Shown here: positions 1 through 11,671 of the stretch, piece after piece
Layout of the letters: every line of letters begins with the position of its first letter
Numbering within the stretch: the stretch's first letter is position 1
DNA from: Siphonodentalium dalli
Lineage: Eukaryota; Mollusca; Scaphopoda; Gadilida; Siphonodentaliidae
Assembly (NCBI GenBank): GCA_032622095.1
Contig: CP136064.1
Coordinates: 141,377,954 to 141,441,953, forward strand
DNA: 64,000 nt
Direction of reading: 5' to 3'
Position numbers and translations under genes: made by a program
Notes under the pieces: model-generated
Told to the model about the DNA's origin: nothing
What the model saw: the letters and a program-made list of their open reading frames with translations, nothing else
Database searches by the model: none

Positions 1-1204
1 TGATTTACATTAACGACATAACCAAAAACATCACGTGCAACATACGTCTATTTGCTGATGATACATCAATATATTTATGTGTCGAGAACCCTGTTTTAGC
101 AGCTGAAATAATTAATAGAGACATTGCCACTATTGTCGATTGGTCAAAAAAATGGCTTGTAAAATTTAATCCCCTCAAAACTGAAGCTTTAATGATATCA
201 AAGAAATCTACAAATATAGTTCACCCACCCCTAATCATGGCTGATTCTCACGTAACTGAAGTAGAAAATCACAAACATCTTGGTCTCACTTTTGACAACA
301 TCGGTTCATGGGAAACTCACATATTAACATAACCGATAGGGCATGGAAAAAGGTAAATATGATTAGGAAGCACAAATTCAGACTGAGCAGAAAGACCCTT
401 GAAAATATATATCTTGCTTTTGTTAGACCCACTCTTGAATATGCATCACCAGTATGGGATAACATACCAAAATATATGAGCGATTATATCGAAGATGTTC
501 ATTATGAAATGGCACGAATTGTCACTGGGGCCACGAGAAGTACCAGCGATCGCAACTTACTATTAGAAACCGGCTGGGAAACAATTGCCTCACGTAGAAC
601 AAAACAGAAAATGATACAATTTTTCAAAATTACTAGTAACCAAGCTCCGTCTTATCTATCAAACATGATTCCTCCCGATTCCACTTCATCTGGTTACAAA
701 TTTAGGCATGTTAGTATCCACCCGCCTGACAGCAACAGAGACATTTACATGAATACTTTTCTGCCTTCGGCTACACGAGCATGGAATAGTTTATCGAATT
801 CAATAAAATCGTCAAACACACTCGAAGAATTTAAGCGTAAACTAAACATTGACCGTGCGAAAATTGCAAATTTTTATCTTCAGTGTTATTCCAGGAAAGC
901 CCAAATATATCATACTCATATCAGATTAGGTTGCAGCAACCTGAACCGTGACCTTGTTATTAATCACTTGAAAGAATCACCACTGTGTCAATGCGGTAGT
1001 TTTGAAACTGAATCAGCTTACCATTTCTTCTTTCAATGCCCCCTTCACGCCAGAATTAGATCAGAACTTCTAAGTAACTTACCAGTAAGTATGATAACAA
1101 CCGATGTTCTATTGTACGGATCTCTCGAACTTCCAAACAAATTAAATTCCGAAATATTCTTGGCGGTTCAGAAGTTTATTTCAGATAGTGGCCGTTTCTC
1201 ATAA
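1..1204 (+). pseudogene. Non-LTR retrotransposon reverse transcriptase, C-terminal part, frameshifted
   Basis: The window opens inside a reverse-transcriptase ORF. The frame from base 3 gives IYINDI and then the catalytic FADD box at 51-62, followed by the usual WSKKW...FNPLKTE and HLGLTFDN...WETH segments of LINE-type enzymes. That frame hits a stop at 330. The coding sense continues in another frame from about 318 (RAWKKVNMIRKHKFRLSRKT, FVRPTLEYASPVWD, then RAWNSLSNSI), which fits one lost base near 318-325. The last third has a CxC...H...C zinc-knuckle-like motif (CQCGSFETESAYHFFFQCP), common at the end of such ORFs, and stops at 1202-1204. The palm N-terminus and any endonuclease lie outside the window. 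Clade is not assigned. The element is dead unless the frameshift is an assembly error. Confidence 0.9.
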
Positions 1205-1680
1205 TCACTTAAGGTGACGCGGCTAGATTTCCATTCCATTTGCATGAACCGCTTTTTCTCCTCCGTGGTCGTGACGCATTCGTGCAAGTGATTTCCACAC
1301 TGAACGGATGTTTTTTGTGTTATTTTGTATCGAATGTATGTTGTGTCAAACCTCTCTCTCTCTATTTCTCTTTCACACTCTCCCCTCTCTCTTATTCTCT
1401 TTCATTCCCTTTCTCACCCTTAACTTCCGTATTACAATGTAATACCGTATCTCAATCCTAAATAATATTCCAATCAATCAAATCTATATATCCCGTCTGC
1501 TTTACCCCAAGTGATATTTTTGTCACTTGAGGTAACATTTATTCCACGAGGAGAGGACTTTAAAAAAGCATTTTGCTTGTTGTCCAATCCTCTTCATAAA
1601 TCTATATATTTCTACATGTATATTATGTTTATGTCATATGTTTGATTTTTTTTAAATAAATATTGTTTTATACACCAACG
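1205..1680 (+). other. 3' UTR of the LINE, with hairpin
   Basis: Non-coding tail after the RT stop, with a CT-rich stretch at 1350-1410 and an AT-rich end carrying AAATAAATATTG near 1655. A strong hairpin lies at 1502-1535: 13-nt arms with one mismatch around an 8-nt T-rich loop (CCAAGTGA tattttg TCACTTGAGG core). The exact 3' boundary is uncertain. From about 1685 the sequence resembles 60650-60700, so 1685-1746 probably belongs to the DNA-element core into which the LINE inserted. Confidence 0.6.
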
Positions 1681-1746
1681 TCCGTAGATATTCCATACTC
1701 CAGAATACAAAATCTGGGAACTTGGAAGTTTTGACAGGGACCCTTA

Positions 1747-1989
1747 GGGAGCATGTCAAAACCTCTTTCGCATATGCGAAAAAAATGCAAAAAAAGTGCG
1801 AAAAATGTGCGTCATTGACGTCGTTTTTTCGACATTATCGGAGTATTTTCTTGCTACACCGTCGCATTAATACTGCAGAGTGGTACCGTAAACAATGCAA
1901 ATTTTGATTTCGAAAATCATTTTTGTGTGTGATTATGTAACTTGTCTTCACTTTGGGTAAACCGTCACCATTTAATTGTGCGAACTATT
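1747..1989 (+). mobile_element. Left end of a Harbinger-like MITE (TIR family A), split by a 7.3-kb insertion
   Basis: It starts with TIR-A, GGGAGCATGTCAAAACCTC, followed by TTTCGCATATGCG, preceded by TTA. Compared with the full copy at 3357-5829 it jumps from the equivalent of about 3446 to about 4117, an internal deletion of about 660 bp. It then follows that copy up to 'gcgaactatt', where the 7.3-kb element begins. Its continuation resumes at 9283. No coding capacity. Confidence 0.75.
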
Positions 1990-3356
1990 TAGTCCAGTGC
2001 ATTTATGGTTTTACCCAGAACTAATTGCAACAGAATTTTTTTTGCTGGAATTGGTACATACTAAAAATCAGCAAAAATCGGAAAAAGGGAAATTAGTGAA
2101 TTTCGTGGAAAAAAATTGGGAAAATTTGGTCAAATCATCAATTTATGGATTTTCATGAATGTATATAAAAAATTCAAATTTACAAGTCCTACAAATATCA
2201 TGCCTATTTTGTCAACCACATTTTCCTGAATACAGAACTGGAAACCATTCCCAGGTTCCTTAGTATTTTTTTAGTTGTGTGCCTTCAAAAACGCGAGTTT
2301 ACCTGATTTCGGAGCCTTAATTTCGCAGAATGAGCCAAATGCCGTATTATATGGTTAATTATTTTAAAAAACTAGAGCAAAATTAATGACTTTTTCACTG
2401 TTTTAGTAATTTCCTCACTAGATAAAACACAAAATATGATTAATATGTGCATCTATGAATAAGGAGAATAAAATATTCTCAAACAAAATGTGTGTTCCAT
2501 TGTATGGACTTAGCCAAATTTGCCTTGACACAGAACTCGTGTGATGAAATGCCATATTTGAGGTCATGTAACTCAATAAATTAATATCCACATGCTCTGC
2601 TTTTCTCATAACATTTTGAGAATACTAGATTGAACAAATTGTGAAGGAATTTCCAAATACATTGGTGAAGAAAAGAAAATTATGGTCCTATGAACGCTTT
2701 AATAGTCTAGCCTCTTTTCCGAAAATGCTATTGTGGGGCGTTTTTGTCAATTTTAAAAGGATTTTAGGCATATTCAGAAAAATTAAAGAAAGTTTATTGT
2801 GTTAAATTATGTGATCTGTCATCTTAAATCATTTTTTTGTTGAGAAAATAGCATATTAATGGTTATACCAATGAATGTCACTGGATTTTACTCATCATTG
2901 TGGAAGCTTACTCCAAATTTGAACGGCAGAAAATTGGGGTAGGGGAAAGCATATCAACAACAAGACAGTCAATGACTGTGGGGTCGCTCACCAGACTGCA
3001 AAGACTGATAAGACTGGGACTCTGGAGACTACAACAGTCAGAACTTTTCATAATTACTTTAAAAGAAATAGCTCTAAACACGATATGTGGCTAGAGAGAC
3101 TTCACATATGTAGATTGGTGAAAATCCACCTTGAAATTACCAACTGTATACTACTGATCACCCCCTCCTCCTCCAGCTCAACAAGTCCCCTTTGACCGGT
3201 ATACAGACTCCCAAGTCTTAGGTTGGAATTTCACAACTGACCCCTCAAACTTTCTCAATTGTTGGAAATTTCCAATCACACAAGCGCCTTTTTCCAAAAC
3301 CATTTAGACATGTTTGAAGCCCAATTATCCATGGGTCCAAAACACAATACATGTAA

Positions 3357-5829
3357 GGGAGCATGTCAAAACCTCTTTCGCATATGCGAAAAAAATGCGA
3401 AAATTGTGGCGTCATTGACGTCGTTTTTTCCGACATTATCGGAGTTTTTTCGGCATTATCGCCGCCGTAACGTTGTATGTTTTCGTCAATTTTTCGTCAT
3501 TTTCGCTGTCTTGGTTCGATGTTTTCGCAATTATCGCAGTTTTGCTCAAATGTTCGCTGTTCTGTTTCGACATATTTTCGCAGTGTTTTCGTCAAGATCG
3601 CAGCATTATATCCGTCAATATTGCTGTTGTGTCGATATGATTGGCAGGACAGTTTGTGTTCAATAAATACTCCATAGTCGCAGTTTTATACTGATGTGTC
3701 GCGAACGGGAAGATGTCGGTGTCCATGCTGAAATTTCTCAGATCGGAGTTTTTATCATAAGAATTCCATTGATTTAATCGGAGTATTCTCCGATATGAAA
3801 ACATTTGATCGGAGTTTATAAATGTAGGCCTATTAGAAAATTTCTCGGATCTACTGAAATCTCCGATGTGGTTAATATCGGACAATTCAAACTTTGTTTA
3901 ATAATAAACTATTATTAATAGAAGATTATTTAAAGTCCCAAATAAATTATTCCCAGACCCAATTTATATAATAGGATAGGCCAACACAATCATTTCCTAC
4001 GTTTTGATGTCACACGGTGCCCGCAAATCCGTGGGTTTATAGCAGTGATATTGCATCACTGGTTTACAGTAAATATTACAGTACAGGTTGAAGTCCCCCT
4101 AAATCTCGAGCAATAATTGCTACACCGTCGCATTAATACTGCAGAGTGGTACCGTAAACAATGCAAATTTTGATTTCGAAAATCGTTTTTGTGTGTGATT
4201 ATGTAACTTGTCTTCACTTTGGGTAAACCGTCACCATTTAATTGTGCGAACTATTATGAATAAAAGAATACAGCCGAGGACGACAATAAATTATTCCACA
4301 ACCCTGATTTATAGTATACTTTCTGTATGCCACGTAGAGTTAATTTCTACAGTTTCAATCTGTCTTTCTAGACCAGACACATATTTTAATGTGGACGCAA
4401 ATCAGGGTGTTTACGGCATCGTCGGACAGTCGTAAACAATGCTTTAATTTTCGCAATATAAGTATGAAATCATTGTTAGATATCGGAAGCGCAGCGTCAT
4501 CATGATTAATTCGTTGGCGACTTTTATTTCAAATCTACACATTTTATTCAATATATATCAGCGATCAGATGCGACAAAGTTAAGTTAATACAAAACATAT
4601 TATATAATAGTTTGGAATTTCCACCAATTGCACAATCATGTTATGTTGTGCTATTTTTAGCACTAATTTCCCAGGCCAATCCTAGTTTCGTTTGTGGGTA
4701 GCATTGACTGACAGAGGAGTTGAGTGTTATGTTTTTCTCGATTCTTTATTGAATGAATAATAAAAATATGGATAACATACCATTATAAAACAATGAACTT
4801 AGGGGGTATGGCTCTATATATGTCTGGCGTTGATACAATGTGATGAGGGCTTGTTCTATATCGGGCCTATTGCTTCAAATGCTGGATCATGTGGATGGAC
4901 GGTTGTCGCTCCCGTTGTGGGTGGGTGCAGCTGGTTTAAAATTTCTGTGTGATTTCATCTTTTTTCTGTTAGATGTGTGATACCTGGGGTTGTGAAAACC
5001 CTAACTTCTTCGTACTGTCGACCTGTGTAAACTGCTGGTCTAATATTTTCCCAACTGCGCATATGTCCGCTACCGATAGATCTATTCGATTTCATTACTG
5101 TTTCTAGCCATGATCGAACTGATATTATGACATCAAGTCGCTTCATTTTGGAATTTTATATATCAGATGTGTTGTTTTTGTCCAACGAGTTAAACCATTG
5201 TTCACTAATTGAGAAGACATCACGACAACAACAAAACTGTCGCACAGTTCACGCATAGTTGTGAGGGACCGGTATATACGTCATTATATGTCAGTAGACC
5301 TATATGTTTGTATAGCCTTTTGCTAAATGTCACCCCTTCACACATTTGGAATGGGTTGACTATTGTTTAATTAGGCCTTGTGCGAACTCATAGCTATCAA
5401 AACAGTCGAACTGTCAAGTCATTGTACTTGTGTGTTAACCGCATAGAGTTGTTTGTATGGCCTTTGGCTGACAGCCAATAAAAATTCAGCTGGCATCTGT
5501 TTACGCAGAAGGCAAAAATAAATGCGCGGATTTATGAAGTGCGACAACATCGTATGGATGTTTTAACTTTTCATCGTTTGCGAATATCGATCAATGTTTC
5601 GACGTCGCGACTTTCGCGTTGTCAAAAGTTTCAACATTTTACGGAAATTTTGGTCTGTTGTAGTTTCGACGTTATCGCACTTTTATGGCCAGTCGCTTTC
5701 GACGTTATCGCATTATTTTTCGTCATTTCCGACATTTCGTTTTTGCACATTTACGTCAATTACGTCAAAACTTTTTCGACATTATCGACAATATTTTCGC
5801 ATATGCGAAAGAGGTTTTGACATGCTCCC
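3357..5829. mobile_element. Non-autonomous Harbinger-like element, TIR family A, intact ends
   Basis: Perfect inverted ends of about 35 bp begin GGGAGCATGTCAAAACCTC and include TTTCGCATATGCGAAA. They are flanked by direct TAA at 3354-3356 and 5830-5832. The empty site is present at 14366-14390 (acacaatacatgta then tgtcagattaatcag), differing only in the third base of the target triplet. A 3-bp TWA duplication with GGG-starting TIRs is the established signature of PIF/Harbinger transposons. The 2.47-kb interior holds repeated 'cgacattatcg', 'ggagttttctccgat' and similar motifs and no ORF with transposase features, so mobilisation would have to be in trans. Confidence 0.88.
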
Positions 5830-5929
5830 TAAGTCAGATTAATCAGTCAGGTGGTTCCAAGGTAGATGTTATAATGAATTTGGTATTTCAATGATTTTAT
5901 TAGACACAAAAGTTTTAACTCCCCATAGC

Positions 5930-6590
5930 CCCACCATTTCTTGACAAATTGACCTCATTTTAACAAATCTGAATCTCAGTCACTTTAGAATCCTCTTGAT
6001 TGCTCCATACTATATGTAAGCTAAATAGTCCAACCTCTCTTGAGAAGACATTTTAAGAATTACTATAGAGACATATAGTTATGTCCCTGGTCCCACCCTA
6101 TTTAACCTGGTGACCCCATCTGAATAAATTTGAATCCAAGACACCAAAGAACCCTTCATACATATGATAAATATCAATAAAATAGACCTGATGGTCCTTG
6201 TGAAGGAAGCATATTAAGAGGGAAACTGTCCTTCGCTTGGCCCCTATTTGACCAGGTGACCCCATTTAAAAAAAATCTGAATTGCAGTCAAGGAAGAACA
6301 TTCCATGCTAAATAAGCCAACTAGTTCTTGCAAACATATTTTAAGAATTACTATATGTAGTGAAATAGTTAAGTCTCTGGCTCTGCCCTTATTTGACTTT
6401 GTGATCCCATTTTCACAAAGGTAATTTCATACCAAATATAAGCAAAATAGGCCATTTGATTATTGCATAGAAGACACATCATGAATTACTATGTAGAGAA
6501 AGAGTAATGTAGCTGGCCTTGCACCTACTTGACCTGGTGACCCTGATTGAACAAATCTGAACCACAATCACCAAAGGAGCAAGCCTGTAA
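5930..6590. repeat. Degenerate tandem blocks of about 165 bp (R-A internal)
   Basis: Successive blocks repeat the phrases 'gacctggtgaccccatttgaacaaatctgaa', 'agtcaccaaagaaccc', 'accaaatataa...aaataggcc' and 'aagaattactata...gttatgtccctgg'. At least four decayed units are visible. The same design returns at 7560-7860 and, in copy 2, at 14480-14700 and 17090-17370. Confidence 0.6.
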
Positions 6591-6678
6591 ATAGTGCACC
6601 TATTCCTACATTGTATGTGCCTGGCCTCAAGCAACACAATGTATTATACAATCAAGCCTTGAAATAGTGTGATAGTGT

Positions 6679-7085
6679 GTCTGTCATTTGCGGAATGAGG
6701 TCCCCCAGAGGGTGACTTTAGTGACGCTATCCTGCACAGTGGGCTAGCATCACTAAATTCACCCTCTGTGGACCTCATTCTGCTAAGGCCTTCAACTGCT
6801 ATGGCAGACCTAGGATAAGATTGAAGTTCCCCAGTTGAAGTTGATATTCACACATTGGACACCTCAATTATGAATTTTATCTTCTGCAAATTAGGGGATA
6901 TAGAAACTTCCTAGAAGGGAAATGTAACTAACAACAATGTTAATTTGATACTATAGATACTTCCAAGAAGATGAAGCCTAAGCAGAATGAGGTCTCCAGA
7001 GGGTGAATTTGGTGATGCTAGCCCACTGTGTGGGATAGCATCACTAAATTCACCCTCTGGGGACCTCATTCTGCAAATGACAGAC
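6679..7085. mobile_element. 407-bp foldback MITE with two inner hairpins
   Basis: Outer ends GTCTGTCATTTGC (6679) and GCAAATGACAGAC (ending 7085) are inverted, and the inverted match extends about 50 bp inwards. Each end is itself a long hairpin: 6690-6783 and 6982-7074, with arms reading 'gaatgaggtc...cagagggtga...gatgctagccca'. Copy 2 keeps the right hairpin at 16555-16648 and half of the left one at 16313-16352. No clear target duplication is seen. Confidence 0.65.
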
Positions 7086-7559
7086 CTCCTATTTGCCATG
7101 TTGAACAATACATGATAGATTGTACCTCTTATTAATGATTCTCTGACCTGCAAATGTCAGACACACTAAATTCAGGCAGTTTGTTTAAAATTGCTAGCAG
7201 TATGTTTATTCAAGCTGTCAGTGACATTGTATTTCTAGATTAATGACCTGTGTTTCTCTCTGTCTATCCACAAAGAGATATCTGCAACTTTAATAGAACA
7301 GGTATTAATGTTGGAAGCTGGAAATGATATCCATTGGAAGGGATGTTGGTTGGGTGTAGGACACTGCAGGGTGGGGGTGCGTCTGGGCCATGTGGGAGGG
7401 GGGTGGGTAATGGAATATTTCTGTAATTTCAGAAGACTAAAGATTAAAGTTTCATAAATCTGCAGATGTTATAATGGTGTCACTTTTTTCAAATTTTATA
7501 ACATGCTTAAAAAAAAAAAATTGTTTGTTAAATTGAGTAAGGTGAAAAATCCAAAAATC

Positions 7560-7953
7560 TGAATTTAACAATTTTTTTTTTTAGTTATGTCACTGGCTCT
7601 GCCCACATTCGACCCAGTGACCTCATTTGAACAAATCTGAATAACAGTCCCCCCAAAGACCCTTTGTACCAAATATGAACCCATTCGGCCCAATGAAATT
7701 TGAGAAGAAGTTGTTGTAAGAATTACAGAGTTATGGCCCTGGCTTCGCAACTATTTGACCCAGTGACCACAAATCGGAATGAGAGTCACCTAGGGAACAT
7801 CCACACCAAATATGAACCCATTTGGTCTTACGGTTCCGGAGGAGAAGATGTTCGAAGAATTGTTGACGGACGGACGGACGGATGGACGGACGGACGACGG
7901 ACTAGGAGTGATGACTATAGCTCCACCGGAGACTTCGTCTCAGGTGAGCTAAA
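7560..7953 (+). repeat. R-A 3' module: blocks, GGAC minisatellite, terminal hairpin
   Basis: Two 'ccagtgacctcatttgaacaaatctgaa' blocks are followed by a (GGAC)n tract at 7862-7899 and a hairpin at 7918-7951, pairing TAGCTCCACCGGAGAC with GTCTCAGGTGAGCTA around TTC with one bulged base. It ends in ctaaaaac. The equivalent in copy 2 is 17090-17477, with its hairpin at 17442-17475. The long open frame through the GGAC tract is repeat translation, not a gene. Confidence 0.65.
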
Positions 7954-9282
7954 AACTTCAAAATTATGCATCTTGAAGCATAAAACTTTATATTAGCAGC
8001 TTCTGCATACATAGTTCTTTCATACATAATTTCATATTTCCTTTGTTTATGTTTATTGACAGAGCTATAATATTTTTTGTCATAATTTTGCAGTGAAATG
8101 TCAAATTGGCATTCTGAGATTGTTTTTATACAACATAACCATAAAATTCTAAATCAACGTCCGATAACGTATTAAGCAGTTTTATAATGCAACAGGAATG
8201 TACAAAAATTGGAAGAAAGCAACATTGTGTCTGAAATGGCTGTAATTTGGTGATAATATTGCATTTTGTGATTTTTCCTACCCCTATACCAACGTTAAAA
8301 TTTGGAGTCAGTTTCCTGACAAATGAAAGAAATCAAGTGACATATACTATGGCATAACCAATGTAAGGCTAATTTGTTATCACTAAAGTGTTGTGGGAGG
8401 AAAGTTCAAATAATTTTACACATTAAAACACCCATTGTTGTTTGTTTTTATGGCCCAAAACCTTTTAGAATGGACAAAAATGCCTCAAACTGGCATCTTT
8501 GAAAACAAGCTAAGGCTAAGTATTCAAAGGGCCATAAGTTGATTTTCTTAAATAATGTCATGTTAATACCTTTACAATTTGTTCAATCCAATATACTTAA
8601 AAGGTTATAAGAAAAGCATGGCATATGGGTATTAAATTATTGAGTTACATGACCTCAAATTTTGCATTTCATCACACACGTTCAGTGTCAGAGGCAAAAT
8701 TGGCCAAGTCCATACAATGGAACACACATTTTGTTTGAGAATATAATCTTCTTCTTAATTATAGATGCACATATTAATCATATTTTGTGTTTAATCTAGT
8801 GAGAAAATTACTAAAACACTGAAAAATCCCTTCAGTTTGCTCAAGTTTTTTTTAATAATTAATAATAAATAAGGCATTTTGGCTCATTCTTCGAAATTGA
8901 GGCCCCGAAAATGGGCCGAAATCAGGTAAACTCGCGTTTTTGAAGGCACACAACTCGAAAAATACGTAATTAATCTGGGACTGGTACTGGGACTGGTATT
9001 GCCACTGGGTTCAGGAACTTGAGGTCGACACAATACACATGCTATTTGTAGGATTTTTTAATTTGATTGTTTTTATATACATCCATGAAAATCCATAAAT
9101 TGATGATTTGATAAAATTTCCCCAAATTTATTTCACGAAATTCACCAATTTCCCTTTTTCCGATATTTGCCGATTTTTTAGTATGTTGTTTATGGAGGGT
9201 TTATGTACTTATTCCAGCAAAAAAAAATTCTGTTGCAATTAGTTCCGGGTTTGGCATTTTTTCTCTTAAATGCACTGAACTA

Positions 9283-10236
9283 ATTATGAATAAAAGAATA
9301 CAGCCGAGGACGACAATAAATTATTCCACAACCCCGATTTATAGTATACTTTCTGTATGCCACGTAGAGTTAATTTCTACAGTTTCAATCTGTCTTTCTA
9401 GACCAGACACATATTTTAATGTGGACGCAAATCAGGGTGTTTACGGCATCGTCGGACAGTCGTAAACAATGCTTTAATTTTCGCAATATAAGTATGAAAT
9501 CATTGTTAGATATCGGAAGCGCAGCGTCATCATGATTAATTCGTCGGCGACTTTTATACTTTTATTTCAAATCTACACATTTTATTCAATATATATCAGC
9601 GATCAGATGCGACAAAGTTAAGTTAATACAAAACATATTATATAATAGTTTGGAATTTCCACCAATTGCACAATCATGTTATGTTGTGCTATTTTTAGCA
9701 CTAATTTCCCAGGCCAATCCTAGTTTCGTTTGTGGGTAGCATTGACTGACAGAGGAGTTGAGTGTTATGTTTTTCTCGATTCTTTATTGAATGAATAATA
9801 AAAATATGGATAACATACCATTATAAAACAATGAACTTAGGGGGTATGGCTCTATATATGTCTGGCGTTGATACAATGTGATGAGGGCTTGTTCTATATC
9901 GGGCCTATTGCTTCAAATGCTGGATCATGTGGATTGACGGTTGTCGCTCCCGTTGTGGGTGGGTGCAGCTGGTTTAAAATTTCTGTGTGATTTCATCTTT
10001 TTTCTGTTATATGTGTGATACCTGGGGTTGTGAAAACCCTAACTTCTTCGTACTGTCGACCTGTGTAAACTGCTGGTCTAATATTTTCCCAACTGCGTAT
10101 ATGTCCGCTACCGATAGATCTATTCGATTTCATCACTGTTTCTAGCCATGGTCGAACTGATATTATGACATCAAGTCGCTTCATTTTGGAATTTTATATA
10201 TCAGATGTGTTGTTTTTGTCCAACGAGTTAAACCAA
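9283..10236. mobile_element. Continuation of the split Harbinger-like MITE
   Basis: Starting 'attatgaataaaagaatacagccg', this is a direct, nearly identical copy of 4253-5200 from the intact element. It resumes the sequence broken at 1989. At 'aacgagttaaacca' it departs from the intact copy and runs into an inverted partial core copy, so its own right TIR is missing. Confidence 0.7.
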
Positions 10237-11547
10237 GCATACTTTCAGAATGCCATAGACTAAAACGAGAATGCGACGATGCCGTAAACATTAAAATATG
10301 TGTCCACATTAAAATATATGTCTGGTCTAGAAAGACAGACTGAAACTGTAGAAATTAACTCTACGTGGCATACGGAAAGTATAGCCTACTATAAATCGGG
10401 GTTGTGGTATAATTTATTGTCGTCCTCAGCTGTATTCTTTTATTCATAATAGTTCGCACAATTAAATGGTGACGGTTTACCCAAAATGAAGACAAGTTAC
10501 ATAATCACACACAAAAACGATTTTCGAAATCAAAATTTGCATTGTTTACGGTACCACTCTGCAGTATTAATGCGATGATGTAGCAATTATTGCTCGAGAT
10601 TTTGGGGGACTTCAACCTGTACTGTAATATTTACTGTAAACCAGTGATACAATATCATTGCTGTAAACCCACGGATTTGCGGCCACCGTGTGACATCAAA
10701 ACGTAGGAAATGATTGTGTTGGCCTATCCTATTATATAAATTGGGTCTGGGAATAATTTATTTGGGACTTTAAATAATCTTGTATTAATAATAGTTCATT
10801 ATTAAACGAAGTTTGAATTGTCCGATATTAACCAACTCGGAGATTTCAGTAGATCGGAGAAATTTACTAATAGGCCAACATATATAAACTCCGATCAAAT
10901 CGGAATTGTTTTCATATCGGAGAATACTCCGATTAAATCATTGGAATTCTTATGAGAAAAACTCTGATCTGAGAAATTTCAGCATGGACACCGTCATCTT
11001 CCTGTTCGCGACACATCAGTATAAAAAAACTGCGACTATGGAGTATTTATTGAACACAAACTATTTCAAATCTTGCATGCACCTAATAATATGTTTACCA
11101 GTAGAGATCATATTCCACCGGTTCAAATCCTGCACGCATATAGGCCTGCGCGAATATGGTTTCTATTTATGTGGAGGTTATTTCCTCAGCGAAGCGGAAA
11201 TGGCCGAGTCGTTTAGAATGGACGTAACATGTTACATGTCTTTCTCTGTTGTGTCTGGTATATAAACAATATACATGAAGAACCGAAACGACGATTTATT
11301 AAAAGCTCCCACGAAAATTCACGGGATCGGAGTTTTCCAAAACATACCGCACTTGAAGAACGGGAACTCCGATATAAAACTCCGATTGAATCGGATGATT
11401 TTACCGACGACACCGCGAAAAATCTCCAACGGAATCGGAGTTTTATACCGATACAAAAACTCCGATTGCCATCGGTATCGGAGATCGGAAATATCCATCG
11501 GAAACACCGATTCCGACGGAAATTCCGTCGGAATTGGACAAGCTCCC
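10237..11547 (-). mobile_element. Inverted partial core copy ending in TIR family C
   Basis: From about 10285 to 11060 the sequence is the reverse complement of about 3650-4440 in the family A element. From 11060 it departs and ends in a new terminus whose outward-facing reverse complement is GGGAGCTTGTCCAATTCC, followed by TGA. The last 230 bp are dense in 'aatcggag/ctccgatt' inverted motifs. A sequence starting GGGAGCTTGTCC also lies at 59421. The left partner of this terminus was not found nearby, so the element is truncated or rearranged. Confidence 0.55.
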
Positions 11548-11628
11548 TGATGTTGATATCAACAGCTATGACAAATTTCATAATGATCCGACCAAAGGTA
11601 CAACCTGTAGCCTGTATTGTTGACGACT

Positions 11629-11631
11629 CAC

Positions 11632-11668
<37 letters not shown>
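11629..11668. repeat. (AC)n microsatellite
   Basis: About 40 bases of alternating AC with one G interruption. Long open frames on both strands across 11213-11701 (poly Thr-His one way, poly Cys-Val the other) result from this repeat and the surrounding 'ctccgat' motifs and are not genes. Confidence 0.95.

Positions 11669-11671
<3 letters not shown>

Larger units (their letters stand above)
2946..7953. repeat. Mosaic repeat R-A, copy 1 (interrupted by 3357-5829)
   Basis: It starts 'acaagacagtcaatgactgt' and ends 'ctcaggtgagctaaaaac'. The same sequence recurs at 13980-17477, which lacks the Harbinger-like insertion at 3357-5829 and has a different insertion at 14704-16285. Its parts are a 410-bp lead segment, degenerate blocks of about 165 bp (5930-6590), a foldback MITE (6679-7085), a G-rich stretch (7360-7410), a second block series (7560-7860), a GGAC minisatellite and a terminal hairpin. 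No coding content was recognised. Confidence 0.75.
1990..9282. mobile_element. 7.3-kb DNA element with inverted arms of about 1 kb, flanked by ATT
   Basis: The left terminus TAGTCCAGTGCATTTA (1990) and the right terminus, reverse complement TAGTTCAGTGCATTTA (ending 9282), are inverted. Homology continues inwards for about 1 kb (1990-about 2945 against about 8280-9282), recognisable at 'acgcgagtttacctgatttcgg', 'gaggtcatgtaactcaata' and 'ctccaaatttgaac'. The flanks are ATT at 1987-1989 and 9283-9285. The uninterrupted sequence 'gcgaactattatgaat' exists at 4245-4262, so the insertion point is supported by an internal empty site. The interior is largely filled by the mosaic repeat at 2946-7953. 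No transposase ORF is visible. Superfamily is unassigned: a 3-bp duplication is one reading, a shorter one is possible. Confidence 0.7.

Noticed and set aside
11110-11135. tRNA B-box-like 'ggttcaaatcc'
   Set aside because: No A box or cloverleaf could be built around it, and the homologous core at 60645 lacks the motif.
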